A stretch of 64,000 nt of DNA from Candidatus Gastranaerophilales bacterium (GTDB taxonomy: Bacteria; Cyanobacteriota; Vampirovibrionia; Gastranaerophilales; Gastranaerophilaceae), in NCBI GenBank assembly GCA_944323155.1, contig CALURL010000002.1:87530-151529 (forward strand). Direction: 5' to 3'. The notes below the pieces were generated by a model. The model saw only the letters and a program-made list of their open reading frames with translations, was not told the DNA's origin and made no database searches. The translations under genes and the position numbers were made by a program. Within the stretch, counting starts at the first letter, position 1. Each line of letters opens with the position of its first letter. Below are positions 54,513 through 63,600 of the stretch, piece after piece.

Positions 54513-55112
54513 ATGGGTTGTTTGAAAAATATTTTGAGAGCTATTGTTATTGTGCTTGCTGTAGTTGGTTTTATGTCACTTGGCGGGCGGGAACTTGTTG
54601 GAAGTTTTGTAAACAATTTTTTCAATCCTCCACAAGATGAAATTCTTGAAAGAGCCAAAAAAGTTGGTGATTTTTCTAATATAAGCGAAGAATTTGAACT
54701 TGAAAAAGCTGCAGGAATTCTCGGCTATAACGCTGTTGTTGCGGAACATAAGGCTTCTGGGCAGAAAATGTTTGTAGTTGATTCTAATAAAAAAGACTTA
54801 CTCACTGCTGATGATATAAAATCTAAAGATGTTGAAGAAAAACTGAAAAAGACTATAAGTAAAGTTAAATATCAGGCTTTATCGGTTGATGATTTACATG
54901 TTACAAAGCATGGAACTATGTCATCTTACGGAAAGGAAATTCCTTATGTAAGATTTGAGGCGCGCATAAAAAAACTTCCTATAGGTGATGTCGGCGGTAT
55001 TGTTGCTGTCGCTCAAACAAAAGATGGCGAACCGCGTTTACTTATTTCAGCTAATGAAAAAAATAAGTATTCTCAATTAATTTCTGATGAATTCTTTAAA
55101 AAAATAAAGTAA
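54513..55112 (+). CDS. Membrane-anchored protein, unknown
   Basis: A 199-residue protein that I do not recognise. One N-terminal membrane helix or signal anchor (about 8-24) is followed by a soluble alpha/beta domain with mostly charged sequence; the C-terminal half has a repeated beta pattern (VTKHGTMSSYGKEIPYVRF, VGGIVAVAQTKDGEPRLLIS). AAGGA and a well-formed promoter support the start. It is divergent from mutS and followed 44 bp later by a small gene with its own promoter. Confidence 0.7.
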   Translation: MGCLKNILRAIVIVLAVVGFMSLGGRELVGSFVNNFFNPPQDEILERAKKVGDFSNISEEFELEKAAGILGYNAVVAEHKASGQKMFVVDSNKKDLLTADDIKSKDVEEKLKKTISKVKYQALSVDDLHVTKHGTMSSYGKEIPYVRFEARIKKLPIGDVGGIVAVAQTKDGEPRLLISANEKNKYSQLISDEFFKKIK

Positions 55113-55122
55113 TAAAGAATAC

Positions 55123-55150
55123 TTGAATTTTATAAAAAAAATGTTATAAT
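55123..55150 (+). promoter_or_regulatory. Predicted leaderless promoter of the 80-residue protein gene
   Basis: TTGAAT (55123-55128), 16-bp spacer, TATAAT (55145-55150); start point expected at the A of ATG 55157. No Shine-Dalgarno. Confidence 0.55.
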
Positions 55151-55156
55151 GAGTTT

Positions 55157-55399
55157 ATGAGTCGTTTGAATAATTATGACAGTTTAATGAAAGTTCTTGA
55201 CAAAAAAACAATTTCTATGTCTGATTTACGTTCTGTAACAGATAGTGAACTTGTTGCAAGCGTTGAAGAAGCAAAGACTGATGAAAAGCATAAGTTCTAT
55301 TATAAATATGATATCCACTTAACAAATGGTGAGTTGTATTATGCTTATGTCAAAAAGTCTCCGATGGAAATCCTGAAAATATTAACAGGTAATAAATAA
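55157..55399 (+). CDS. Small 80-residue protein, unknown
   Basis: I do not recognise this protein. It is soluble and charged, with a helical N-terminal half (NNYDSLMKVLDKKTISMSDL) and a strand-rich second half (YKYDIHLTNGELYYAYVKK). No catalytic motif is seen. The promoter spacing indicates a leaderless mRNA. Its stop is 10 bp from the convergent ricT stop. Confidence 0.62.
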   Translation: MSRLNNYDSLMKVLDKKTISMSDLRSVTDSELVASVEEAKTDEKHKFYYKYDIHLTNGELYYAYVKKSPMEILKILTGNK

Positions 55400-55409
55400 G
55401 ATTTAATTC

Positions 55410-56333
55410 TTAAACGTTTCCGGTTGAACTATTTTTGTCATCTTCTAATTGTTTGATGTCAATATTGTCATTGTCATCTGTGTATGTTGCAATTACAGGG
55501 ATGTCGATTTCTACATTAACATCAGCATCAACCATTTCGATATCGCTTTTTGCGAATTCTCTTACCTTACCATCTTCCATTTTGACAGCGACAGTACCAT
55601 TAAGGAATTGTAGATAGCATACTTTTCCTAAACCATCAGGAGTCATTACTGATGAGCCTATAGGCGGCATGCCTTTTGCTGCATCAATGTAGTTAGAATA
55701 TTCATAAGTCAGGCAGCATAGTAGCCTTCCGCAGGTGCCTGAAATTTTCCCTGGCGCAATAGGCATTCCTTGATCTTTTGCAAGTTTTACGTTGATTGTT
55801 GCAAACTTCCTCAAAAAACTGGAACAGCAAAATGGTCGTCCGCAAACTCCAACTCCATCCAATAATGAAGTTTCATCACGCACTCCTATATGCCTTAGGT
55901 CAATTCTTACGCGTGTGAATACTTGAGTTAAATCTTTTAGTAATGCGCGAAAGTCAACTCTTTCAGGAGCTGTATAGTAAAATGTTATTTTTCTTCTGTC
56001 AAATGTTATTCTGCATTGAACAAGATTCATTTTTAAATTATGCTGCTCAACAAGAGCCTTGCATTTGAAAAATGATTGAACTTCTTCTTTTTTTATATCA
56101 TCAATTGTTTGCAGGTCACGTTGAGACAGTGTTCTTATTACATGCAGGGGTTCCGGTTTATTTTGGGCTTCTTCCCAACTTTTTGAGACTTCCGGATTAA
56201 CTACAAAAGCTTTTAGAGCTTCTTCGCCCTTTTCAGTTCTAACCAAAACCATTTGACCGTCTTCAAGGTGAATAGTTTCCGGTACATCCAGCGGGTAGAA
56301 TGTGTTTTTTATATATTTTACAGCAAATTTCAT
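55410..56333 (-). CDS. ricT: PSP1-domain protein RicT (YaaT)
   Basis: A 307-residue PSP1 family protein. The conserved cysteines are in GVGVCGRPFCCSSFL and GTCGRLLCCLTYEYSNY; in Bacillus the RicA-RicF-RicT complex carries iron-sulfur clusters and directs RNase Y cleavage of certain mRNAs. The C-terminal part is acidic. RNase Y is encoded at 26728; ricA and ricF were not found here. Its ATG overlaps the gpsA stop by one base. Last gene of the run trx-ccdA-ribH-murQ-gpsA-ricT. Confidence 0.88.
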   Translation of the reverse strand: MKFAVKYIKNTFYPLDVPETIHLEDGQMVLVRTEKGEEALKAFVVNPEVSKSWEEAQNKPEPLHVIRTLSQRDLQTIDDIKKEEVQSFFKCKALVEQHNLKMNLVQCRITFDRRKITFYYTAPERVDFRALLKDLTQVFTRVRIDLRHIGVRDETSLLDGVGVCGRPFCCSSFLRKFATINVKLAKDQGMPIAPGKISGTCGRLLCCLTYEYSNYIDAAKGMPPIGSSVMTPDGLGKVCYLQFLNGTVAVKMEDGKVREFAKSDIEMVDADVNVEIDIPVIATYTDDNDNIDIKQLEDDKNSSTGNV

Positions 56334-57334
56334 TATATATATCTTTCTTCTTCTTTCAATTTTCTGTTCATTAATTTTTCAAGCAGAGCTTGCGGGGTAA
56401 TATCTGTGTAAACAGCTTCATAAATTGCACTTGATACTGGGACTTCGATATCAAATTTTTTCGCAAGTTCACAGATTGCTTTTGAAGTTTTAACCCCTTC
56501 TGCAACAGAGCCGAGTTCTGCGAGAATATCATTAATTTTTTTACCTTTAGCAAGCATTGAACCTACAGTATAATTTCTTGACATAGGGCTAGAGCAGGTT
56601 GCAATCAAATCCCCCATGCCTGAAAGCCCGTATAATGTTGACGGATTTGCTCCAAGTTTAATACTTACTCTAACAATTTCAGCCATTCCGCGGGTTAATA
56701 GAGCGCCTGAACAGTTATCTCCAAGCCCCATAGTGTGCGCAAAACCTGATGCGATTGCTATTACGTTTTTCAAACTTCCGCCAAGTTCAACACCTATAAC
56801 GTCATTATTTGTGTAAAGTCTGAATTTGCTTGGTACATTGCAAGCATTTTGAACAAATTCTGCAATATTCATATCATCAGAAGCTACAGATGCGGCTGTC
56901 GGAAGTCCCATAAGAACCTCTTTTGCCAGAGTCGGGCCTGAAAGTATCGCAAGTTTTTGGGCAGGTAAAACATCTTTTATTACTTCGCTCATACGCATAA
57001 GTGACGGCAATTCTATACCTTTTGATGCATTAACAAGAATTTGTTTCGGCTTAATCCCTGCTTGTTTAAGCTTTTCACAAACATCACGCGTTCCGGATGT
57101 CGCAACAACCGATAGAATTATATCAGCATCTTTTATTGCACCAGCCATATCTGATGTTATTTCAACTTTGTCTTTTAGCTGAACTTCAAGAGGTTTTGAA
57201 CAGTGTTTGTTTTTCATTAAATCATCGGATAAATCTTGAGCGCGTCCCCATACAACGACTTTATCAAAGTTGTCTGTTAATAGCCAAGCAAGGGTTAAGC
57301 CCCAACATCCTGCACCTAATACTGTTAATTTCAT
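56333..57334 (-). CDS. gpsA: Glycerol-3-phosphate dehydrogenase [NAD(P)+]
   Basis: Makes sn-glycerol 3-phosphate from DHAP for phospholipids, 333 residues. The nucleotide-binding motif is VLGAGCWGLTLAWLL (GxGxWG), the catalytic Lys is in VIGVELGGSLKNVIAIASG and GLSGMGDLIATC is conserved. GAGGAG precedes the ATG. 29 bp after murQ on the same strand. Confidence 0.96.
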   Translation of the reverse strand: MKLTVLGAGCWGLTLAWLLTDNFDKVVVWGRAQDLSDDLMKNKHCSKPLEVQLKDKVEITSDMAGAIKDADIILSVVATSGTRDVCEKLKQAGIKPKQILVNASKGIELPSLMRMSEVIKDVLPAQKLAILSGPTLAKEVLMGLPTAASVASDDMNIAEFVQNACNVPSKFRLYTNNDVIGVELGGSLKNVIAIASGFAHTMGLGDNCSGALLTRGMAEIVRVSIKLGANPSTLYGLSGMGDLIATCSSPMSRNYTVGSMLAKGKKINDILAELGSVAEGVKTSKAICELAKKFDIEVPVSSAIYEAVYTDITPQALLEKLMNRKLKEEERYI

Positions 57335-57363
57335 CTGTTCTACTCCTCTTCCAAAATCTATGA

Positions 57364-58260
57364 CTATACTGCTGTTTGTGTTATATGTAGAAGTTTTCTT
57401 AAAACACCGCGATGTTTCTTTAATTCTTCTCGTGCCTCTTCAACGCTTAATTTTAATTTTAACGTAACTATTGCTGTTTTAATTTCCCAACTGCATTTTA
57501 GTAAAGCCTGTAGAGCTTCGCTGTGAGTAACGTCTGCAATTTGGGCAACAATTCTTATTGCGCGGTCTTTAAGCTTTTCATTTACCGGCTGTAAATCAAT
57601 CATAAAGTTTTCATAAGTTTTGCCTATTTTAATCATAGCACCTGTTGAAAGCATGTTCAAAATCATTTTTTGAGCAGTGCCGGCTTTTAGTCTTGATGAG
57701 CCTGCAATAACTTCAGGGCCTACTTCAGGGCAAATTACAAGTCCTGCTTCTTCTGCAATTCTTCCATTCGGGTTACAGGTAACCCCGATTGTTTTACAAT
57801 TAACTTCTTCTGCACGTTTTAAAACGCCCATAAGATATTTAGGATTTCCGCTTGCAGAGATTACAACTGCAACATCATCTTCTTTTAACACTTTAGCATC
57901 TTCATATCCTAAATCAAAGTTATCTTCTGCACCTTCTATAGAATGTCTGATAGCTTCATCTCCACCGCAGATAAAACCTTGAACCATATCATGCGGCACG
58001 CTGAATGTTGGAGGGCATTCAGAGGCATCTAAAATTCCAAGTCTGCCTGATGTTCCTGCACCAAAGTAGATTAATCGTCCGCCTTTTAGGAATTGTTTTG
58101 CGATTAAATCAATTCCTGCTGCAATATTGTCGCATTCTTCTTCTACCGCAAGAGCGACAAGTTTGTCTTCTTCATTCATTTTTCGAACGATTTCTGATGT
58201 TGGAAGAATATCAATATCTTTTGTATTTTCGTTTCTGAATTCCGTAATAATGTCACTCAT
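57364..58260 (-). CDS. murQ: N-acetylmuramic acid 6-phosphate etherase
   Basis: Cleaves the lactyl ether of MurNAc-6-phosphate in cell wall recycling, 298 residues. SIS domain with FGAGTSGRLGILDASECPP and VISASGNPKYLMG; the signature GSSRLKAGTAQKMILNM is complete. The usual partners (MurP or AnmK) are not in the window. GGAGG 6 bp upstream. 40 bp after ribH. Confidence 0.95.
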   Translation of the reverse strand: MSDIITEFRNENTKDIDILPTSEIVRKMNEEDKLVALAVEEECDNIAAGIDLIAKQFLKGGRLIYFGAGTSGRLGILDASECPPTFSVPHDMVQGFICGGDEAIRHSIEGAEDNFDLGYEDAKVLKEDDVAVVISASGNPKYLMGVLKRAEEVNCKTIGVTCNPNGRIAEEAGLVICPEVGPEVIAGSSRLKAGTAQKMILNMLSTGAMIKIGKTYENFMIDLQPVNEKLKDRAIRIVAQIADVTHSEALQALLKCSWEIKTAIVTLKLKLSVEEAREELKKHRGVLRKLLHITQTAV

Positions 58261-58300
58261 GCGTACCTCCTTTTAAACACTAATAACTCATTAGGATTTT

Positions 58301-58759
58301 TTATAATTTCATCAAATTAGCCATTTCAATAGCGGATTTAGCAGCGTCGGAGCCTTTGTTTCCTGCTTTAGTACCGGCTCTTTCGATTGCCTGTTCTATA
58401 TTATCTGTTGTTAAAACTCCAAATATTACAGGGATACCTGTTTGAAGGCTTACTTGCGCTACTCCTTTTGATACTTCTGCGCTTACATAGTCAAAATGCG
58501 GTGTAGAACCTTTAATAACAGCTCCGAGTGTTATTATAGCATTGTAATTCCCTGATTTTGCAAATTTTTGTGCTGCAATAGGAATTTCAAAAGCTCCCGG
58601 AACTTTAACAATATCTATATTATCATCAGCGACTCCGTGGCGTTTAAGCTCGTCAATTGCACCTGACAATAGTTTTCCGCCTATAAAATCGTTAAATCTT
58701 GATATAATTATGCAAAATTTTTCATTACCTGCTACTAACTTACCTTCGTATGTTTTCAT
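58301..58759 (-). CDS. ribH: 6,7-dimethyl-8-ribityllumazine synthase
   Basis: Penultimate step of riboflavin synthesis, 152 residues. Motifs: [48 protein letters not shown] (catalytic His) and [16 protein letters not shown] 58759 (MKTYEGK) with GGAGAG directly upstream is preferred over ATG 58771, which lies within that ribosome binding site. No FMN riboswitch is seen upstream. Other rib genes are not here. Confidence 0.95.
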   Translation of the reverse strand: MKTYEGKLVAGNEKFCIIISRFNDFIGGKLLSGAIDELKRHGVADDNIDIVKVPGAFEIPIAAQKFAKSGNYNAIITLGAVIKGSTPHFDYVSAEVSKGVAQVSLQTGIPVIFGVLTTDNIEQAIERAGTKAGNKGSDAAKSAIEMANLMKL

Positions 58760-58808
58760 TTTTCTCTCCATTGTACTTTTAGATACAATAATTTTAACGC
58801 ATTTGTAT

Positions 58809-59513
58809 CTATTTTACAATAAGAGGCGCAAAAATCTTATAAAAAATATATATTGAAGCGATTATAAGCAGAATACCACTGATTTTTAAAAGCCAGTCTG
58901 AAAATTTATAAAATCCTTTCCAGTTCTTTAAATGTGAAGTGAGAAATCCTGCAAGAATTAATATTACCCCCTGGCCCAGAGCAAACAAAAACAGCATTAA
59001 TATGGCTTGTGGAATGCTTGCTGAAAGCGATGCAAATGCCATTATACCCGCTAATATCGGAGTAGAACATGGTGTGCCTGCAAGTGCAAATACTGAACCT
59101 AAAATTAGCGGGTATATTATCAGACTTTGACTGTTCCCCTGCGGAATTTCTTTTATAATTATAGGCATCTCAAAATCCAGAACTCCTGTAAGCTTAAGCC
59201 CCATAACCATAAGAATTCCTGCAATGAATATTCCAAAATATCCGCCGGCAAATGAGATGAATACTTTTCCTGTAAGGGCACAAATTATTCCGATTACAGA
59301 AAATACAATTGCCATGCCAAATACAAAAAATATCATTTGCATTAATGTTTTAGAAGGTTTTTCGTTGGAATATCCGCCCACATAGCCGACGATTATCGGA
59401 AGCATTGCAAGTGAGCACGGTGATATTGACGCTACTAAACCGCCTAAAAATGACAGAGCAAATAGTATTGGCAAACTTCCTTGTTGGGTAAATAAGCTGA
59501 TATAGTTTTCCAT
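58809..59513 (-). CDS. ccdA: CcdA-type thiol-disulfide transmembrane protein
   Basis: A 234-residue protein with six membrane helices that passes electrons from cytoplasmic thioredoxin to extracytoplasmic partners. The two redox cysteines lie in [19 protein letters not shown] (Cys33) and [12 protein letters not shown]. It overlaps the upstream thioredoxin-like gene by one base, and the two probably work as one reductive relay, keeping exported cysteines reduced (for example those of the pilin-like proteins, which is inference). No cytochrome c maturation genes are nearby. Confidence 0.92.
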   Translation of the reverse strand: MENYISLFTQQGSLPILFALSFLGGLVASISPCSLAMLPIIVGYVGGYSNEKPSKTLMQMIFFVFGMAIVFSVIGIICALTGKVFISFAGGYFGIFIAGILMVMGLKLTGVLDFEMPIIIKEIPQGNSQSLIIYPLILGSVFALAGTPCSTPILAGIMAFASLSASIPQAILMLFLFALGQGVILILAGFLTSHLKNWKGFYKFSDWLLKISGILLIIASIYIFYKIFAPLIVK

Positions 59514-59899
59514 TATTTAAGTTCCTTTAAATATTTCTCCATTTTTTCTTTAGGGATTGCGCCTTCTATACGTTGAACTTGTGCTCCTTGAGAGTTCAAT
59601 AAAATAATTGTCGGAACTAGGGTAACTTTGTATTTTGCGATTTGATCTTCGTTAAAACTATTTTTATCTTGAACCTGAATTTCTGTCAGTGTAATTTTAT
59701 TTTCAAATTGCGGGAAGATTTCTTTGAATATTTTGTTCATTTCTTGGCAGTCCAAACACATTGATGAAGTGAATTTAATGACTTGTGGTTTTCCTGCGGC
59801 AGCTTCCTGCGCTGTACTTTTGTTAGAGCTAGTCAATGCCATATAAGCAATAATTGGTATTGCGAAAATTAATGCGATGATAGTTAGATTTTTTTTCAT
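59513..59899 (-). CDS. Membrane-anchored thioredoxin-like protein
   Basis: A 128-residue thioredoxin-fold protein with an N-terminal anchor (about 4-21). The active site is SSMCLDCQEM (Cys48, Cys51) and the cis-proline loop is VTLVPTIILL. Partner of the CcdA-like protein, whose start overlaps its stop. AAAGGAG lies before the ATG. First gene of the minus-strand run down to ricT. Whether it is a reductase or oxidase cannot be told from sequence. Confidence 0.9.
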   Translation of the reverse strand: MKKNLTIIALIFAIPIIAYMALTSSNKSTAQEAAAGKPQVIKFTSSMCLDCQEMNKIFKEIFPQFENKITLTEIQVQDKNSFNEDQIAKYKVTLVPTIILLNSQGAQVQRIEGAIPKEKMEKYLKELK

Positions 59900-59981
59900 A
59901 AATATCTCCTTTATAATTCAATATTAGCATAAACCAAAAAGAATTTTTTAATAACCACAATCGGGTAATTTTCAAGGATTA

Positions 59982-60310
59982 CATAATGCATGTTCTTTCT
60001 AACTCTAAAGAGTTGGCAGATTGTTCACTTTTTCTTTTTGATTGCGAGGCAAAAAGAAAAAGTGAACCGAAAAAGAAAAACACGCTGTTTGAATTGTTCG
60101 AGTTATCAGGGGACACCCCCGAACCCCCGTTTAGGAAGGTTCGGAAACCTTGGTTTCTGATATTGAAAAAGCGTGTTTCTCTTTCTTGTCTAGAATTCTT
60201 TCTCTTTTCATCGCAAAAAAGAGAAAGAATTCTAGTGCGGGGGTAAGGGGTGCAAAACCCCTTTAACGTTTTAAAGCAGGTATGCTTTAGTTCCGATAAC
60301 ATGCATTATG
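59982..60310. repeat. 329-bp structured element with terminal inverted repeats
   Basis: The gene-free stretch 59900-60305 is mostly this element. Its ends are exact 13-bp inverted repeats (CATAATGCATGTT at 59982-59994; complement at 60298-60310). Inside are hairpins with perfect stems: 17 bp (60024-60040/60050-60066), 19 bp (60190-60208/60217-60235), 6 bp (60136-60141/60146-60151), 7 bp (60245-60251/60257-60263) and 6 bp (60273-60278/60283-60288). A long-range pairing joins 60070-60085 with 60170-60185. No credible gene is inside. It is most like a non-autonomous mobile element (MITE-like) or a structured RNA. Confidence 0.7.
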
Positions 60311-60472
60311 AAAAGTCTTCCGGAATATAAAAATCAGCTTTTGAAAGAAGCTCTCTTGTATGCTCATAACAACAAGATTTCTTACAAATAGCCTGATATT
60401 CCCTGACTATACTCAAAACATCATCTACAGATAATTTTATTAATCTTCTCTCACACTCAATAATCCTTGCCA
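60306..60472 (-). CDS. Small 54-residue protein, unknown
   Basis: ATG 60472 (MARIIECERRLIKLSVDD) with AAGGA upstream encodes a 54-residue soluble, helical protein with three cysteines in AICKKSCCYEH. I do not recognise it. Its stop codon TAA (60308-60306) is formed by the terminal inverted repeat of the adjacent element, so the end of the protein may have been changed by that insertion. Confidence 0.55.
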
Positions 60473-60623
60473 TATTTATTCCTTTCTTTGTATTTTTATA
60501 TATGATAATATCGGTCAATACTTTTAAAACTTTTGAAATATCAACCTTTTGATATAAAAATATTTGTTTAAATAATAAAAAACTTCGGAATATATAGCAG
60601 GAAACTTATAATAAATTGAATGT

Positions 60624-60659
60624 AAAAAAAAAGACCTCTTTTTAAGAGGTCTTTTTTTT
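60624..60659. terminator. Terminator of the RNA polymerase gene
   Basis: AAGACCTCTT / AAGAGGTCTT stem with long A and T runs, 14 bp beyond the rpoC2 stop. Confidence 0.88.
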
Positions 60660-60672
60660 ATTAATAGTGAAA

Positions 60673-63600
60673 CTATTCTTCGTCTTCATTGCCTAATTGG
60701 AAATCAGGAGAACCAAACATGCCTTCGATTTCTTCCAAAATCGCAGATGGTTTTCTTGCTTGATTTCTTTGAGCAACTGCACGTTTTCTTTCTTCACGTT
60801 CTTTTTCTTCATTTGCATTTGAAAGGTGGTGGAAACCTGTACCTGCAGGGATTAAACGTCCAATAATGATGTTTTCTTTTAATCCGCGAAGTACGTCTTT
60901 CTTACCTTCAACTGCTGCTTCTGTCAGAATTCTTGTTGTTTCCTGGAATGAAGCTGCTGAAATGAAGCTTTCTGTATTCAATGAAGCTTTGGTAATACCT
61001 AACAGCATGTATTCACAAGTTGCAGGTTTGCCGCCTTTTTCTTCAACTTCTTTGTTTGCTTTTTCGAATGTTTGCATTTCAACAAGTTCTGAAGGAAGAA
61101 GGTTTGTATCGCCGCCGTCAATAACTTTAACTTTCTTAGTCATCTGACGTACAATGATTTCAACGTGTTTATCCGCGATTTCTACACCTTGAGAACGATA
61201 TACTCGTTGTACTTCATCTACAAGGTATTGTTGTACAGCTTCAGGACCGCAAAGTCTGATTACATCGTGCGGGTTCAAAGGACCGCTTGTTAAAGGCTGA
61301 CCTTTTTTAATTTTTTGTTTGTCTTGAACAATGATATTAGCGTCAATTGCGTATTTAATTTCAACTCTTCCATTGTCTGTAACAAGGTAAAGTCTAGGCA
61401 GATCATCGTCAGTTTCGATTTCTGCAACTCCGTCTTCTTCTGCCAAAATTGCACAATCTTTTGGTTTACGACCTTCAAGAAGTTCTTCTACACGAGGCAA
61501 ACCTTGAACAATATCACCTGTTTTTTGTCTTTCAAATACAAGTGTTGCAATAATATCACCGCGTAATACCAATGCTCCAGATTCAACCTGCAACATAGTA
61601 CCAGGGCTGATTAGGTATGGACGACCTGTACGAATTGTAATTTCTCCTTTGTTTACAGCAGTAACTTGACCTGATACTGGAGATTTTTCACCGCTATCTG
61701 CAAGGATTGAATCCAATCTTACAAAGTCTCCTTTTTTAACGTTTGCTTTTGATTTTACGTTAACTGTTGTTGTGTAAGTTTCACTTGTCAAAAGCAATCT
61801 TCTTGTTTCTTCTTTATCTCCTTTTATTGATGCGGTACCATCATTTATTGCTAATACTTGAGTTTTTGCAACAGGAGTTTTAGGTTTAATTACTTCACCG
61901 TCTTTTACTAAAAGTTCTGTTTGAAGTGATGACATTGTTTTTGTATTACCTTCAAATTCACGACGGACGATTAAGTTTTCAAGAACTACTATTCTTAAAT
62001 TATCTTTATCGTCTAACTCAACCATACCTTTAAGGTGAGATAGATAGCCTTGCATTTGAAGAACAAGACTTGTTCTTGTGATTGTAGAACCGTCTAAGTT
62101 TCTTACTCTTGCGCCATCTTTGTATTGTAATTGAGTTACTGGTACAATATCAATCAAGTTGTCTGAAGTATTGAATTTGATTGACACATTTTTCTGTTCA
62201 ACTTCCAACACTTGAACTGGTCTTACAAGAATTTGTATTGGCTGGTTAGAAATATTATCTTCGTCTAAAGATAGACCACCGTCTAATTCTTCATCTAAAT
62301 CATCAATTTCAATGTCTTCAAGTGATGAATCCATGATTGTAATAATAGAGGTTTCTTTTGCTTTAATTCCATCAGCGATAACTGTTCCTTTAGTAACAAC
62401 TTCGCCTTCGTCAACTTTAAGTTCAGAAACACTTGATAGATGATGAACTTCACCAGGACGAATTGTGATTTCATGAATTATGTCATTGTATTCTTTGAAT
62501 TCAACAATACCGTCGATGTGGCAGTATACGTCTTTAACGACTTCTGTTCCTGCTGTAACGTGTGTTCCATTTTCAACCATTTTCAAGGAAGAATCTTTGT
62601 TAATCTGGTGAATTTCTTCTGGAATAAACACAACTTTACCAGGTTTTGTAATAATTTGATTGTCATCAACTTCAACGTCAATGTATCTAATTTCACCTGA
62701 TGAAGTTACAGCACATTCATCGTCTATAAGTTCTGCGATAATCATACCATTTTCAACAGTTGTATCGACCGGAGCTTTTACAATATATTTTTCACCGGTT
62801 TTATTTACTGTCCATATTTGTTCTTTTTTAGTTTGTTCAAATGCGGCGTTTTGCGGCATTAATGATGCAATTACAATTGTCAATTCTTTACCTTGAACAA
62901 TTTTTTTGATATTTTTGCCTTCGAATTTAACATCTTCGATAACTAAATCTTCACCGAAGCGAACTTCTCCGCCGTGTTCAGAGATAGTTAAAGTTTCTGC
63001 TAATTTTTCGCCTTCTTTGATTTTTTGTTCGTCTTTTACAAGAACTTTTGAACCTCCAGGCAGGTTATAAACGTCACCTCCAAGAACCCAGATTATACCT
63101 TGTTTATTGGTTGTTCTTGAAATGTTACCTTGTCTGTCTTTCTTTTCATCGGCAATAAAGTCTTCATAAATAACTTCACCTGACAAATCTGCCGTAATAT
63201 CTTTTGTAGCTTTTTCTGTCAAGCGTGAGCCGTCTCTTTGTGAAGCCGGTTCGTAAGTCGCTAATTTGAATCCTTTTTCAACTTTCATGCCGTTTTTAAA
63301 GAATATATTTGAACCTGCTGGGATATGGTATTTTTCAGTTCTTTTTTCGCCTTTAATTTCAATATCTGTTTCGTAGTTTGAAATGTTAACGATATCACCG
63401 TGACGTGTTCTTAATTCTCTTGTTTTTACGTTTGAAACAATTTCACCTGCGATATTTGCGATAACTTCTTTCATTTGTTCTTTTACGCCAACAGCACCGC
63501 CGGTGTGGAATGTTCTCATTGTAAGCTGTGTTCCGGGTTCTCCGATTGACTGAGCTGCTATAATACCTATAGCTTCGCCGATATCAACCATTTTTTGTGT

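Noticed and set aside
54476..54658. Longer mutS with 61 extra residues.
   Set aside because: It would run over the divergent 199-residue gene and its promoter; MutS homology begins near ATG 54475.
58760..58808. An FMN riboswitch before ribH.
   Set aside because: The spacer is only 49 bp, with a small ATTGTA/TACAAT repeat; no room for the riboswitch fold.
59986..60246. An 86-codon frame inside the structured element.
   Set aside because: It is made of hairpin sequence read through both arms, has no ribosome binding site and a Lys/Phe-rich composition mirroring the palindromes.
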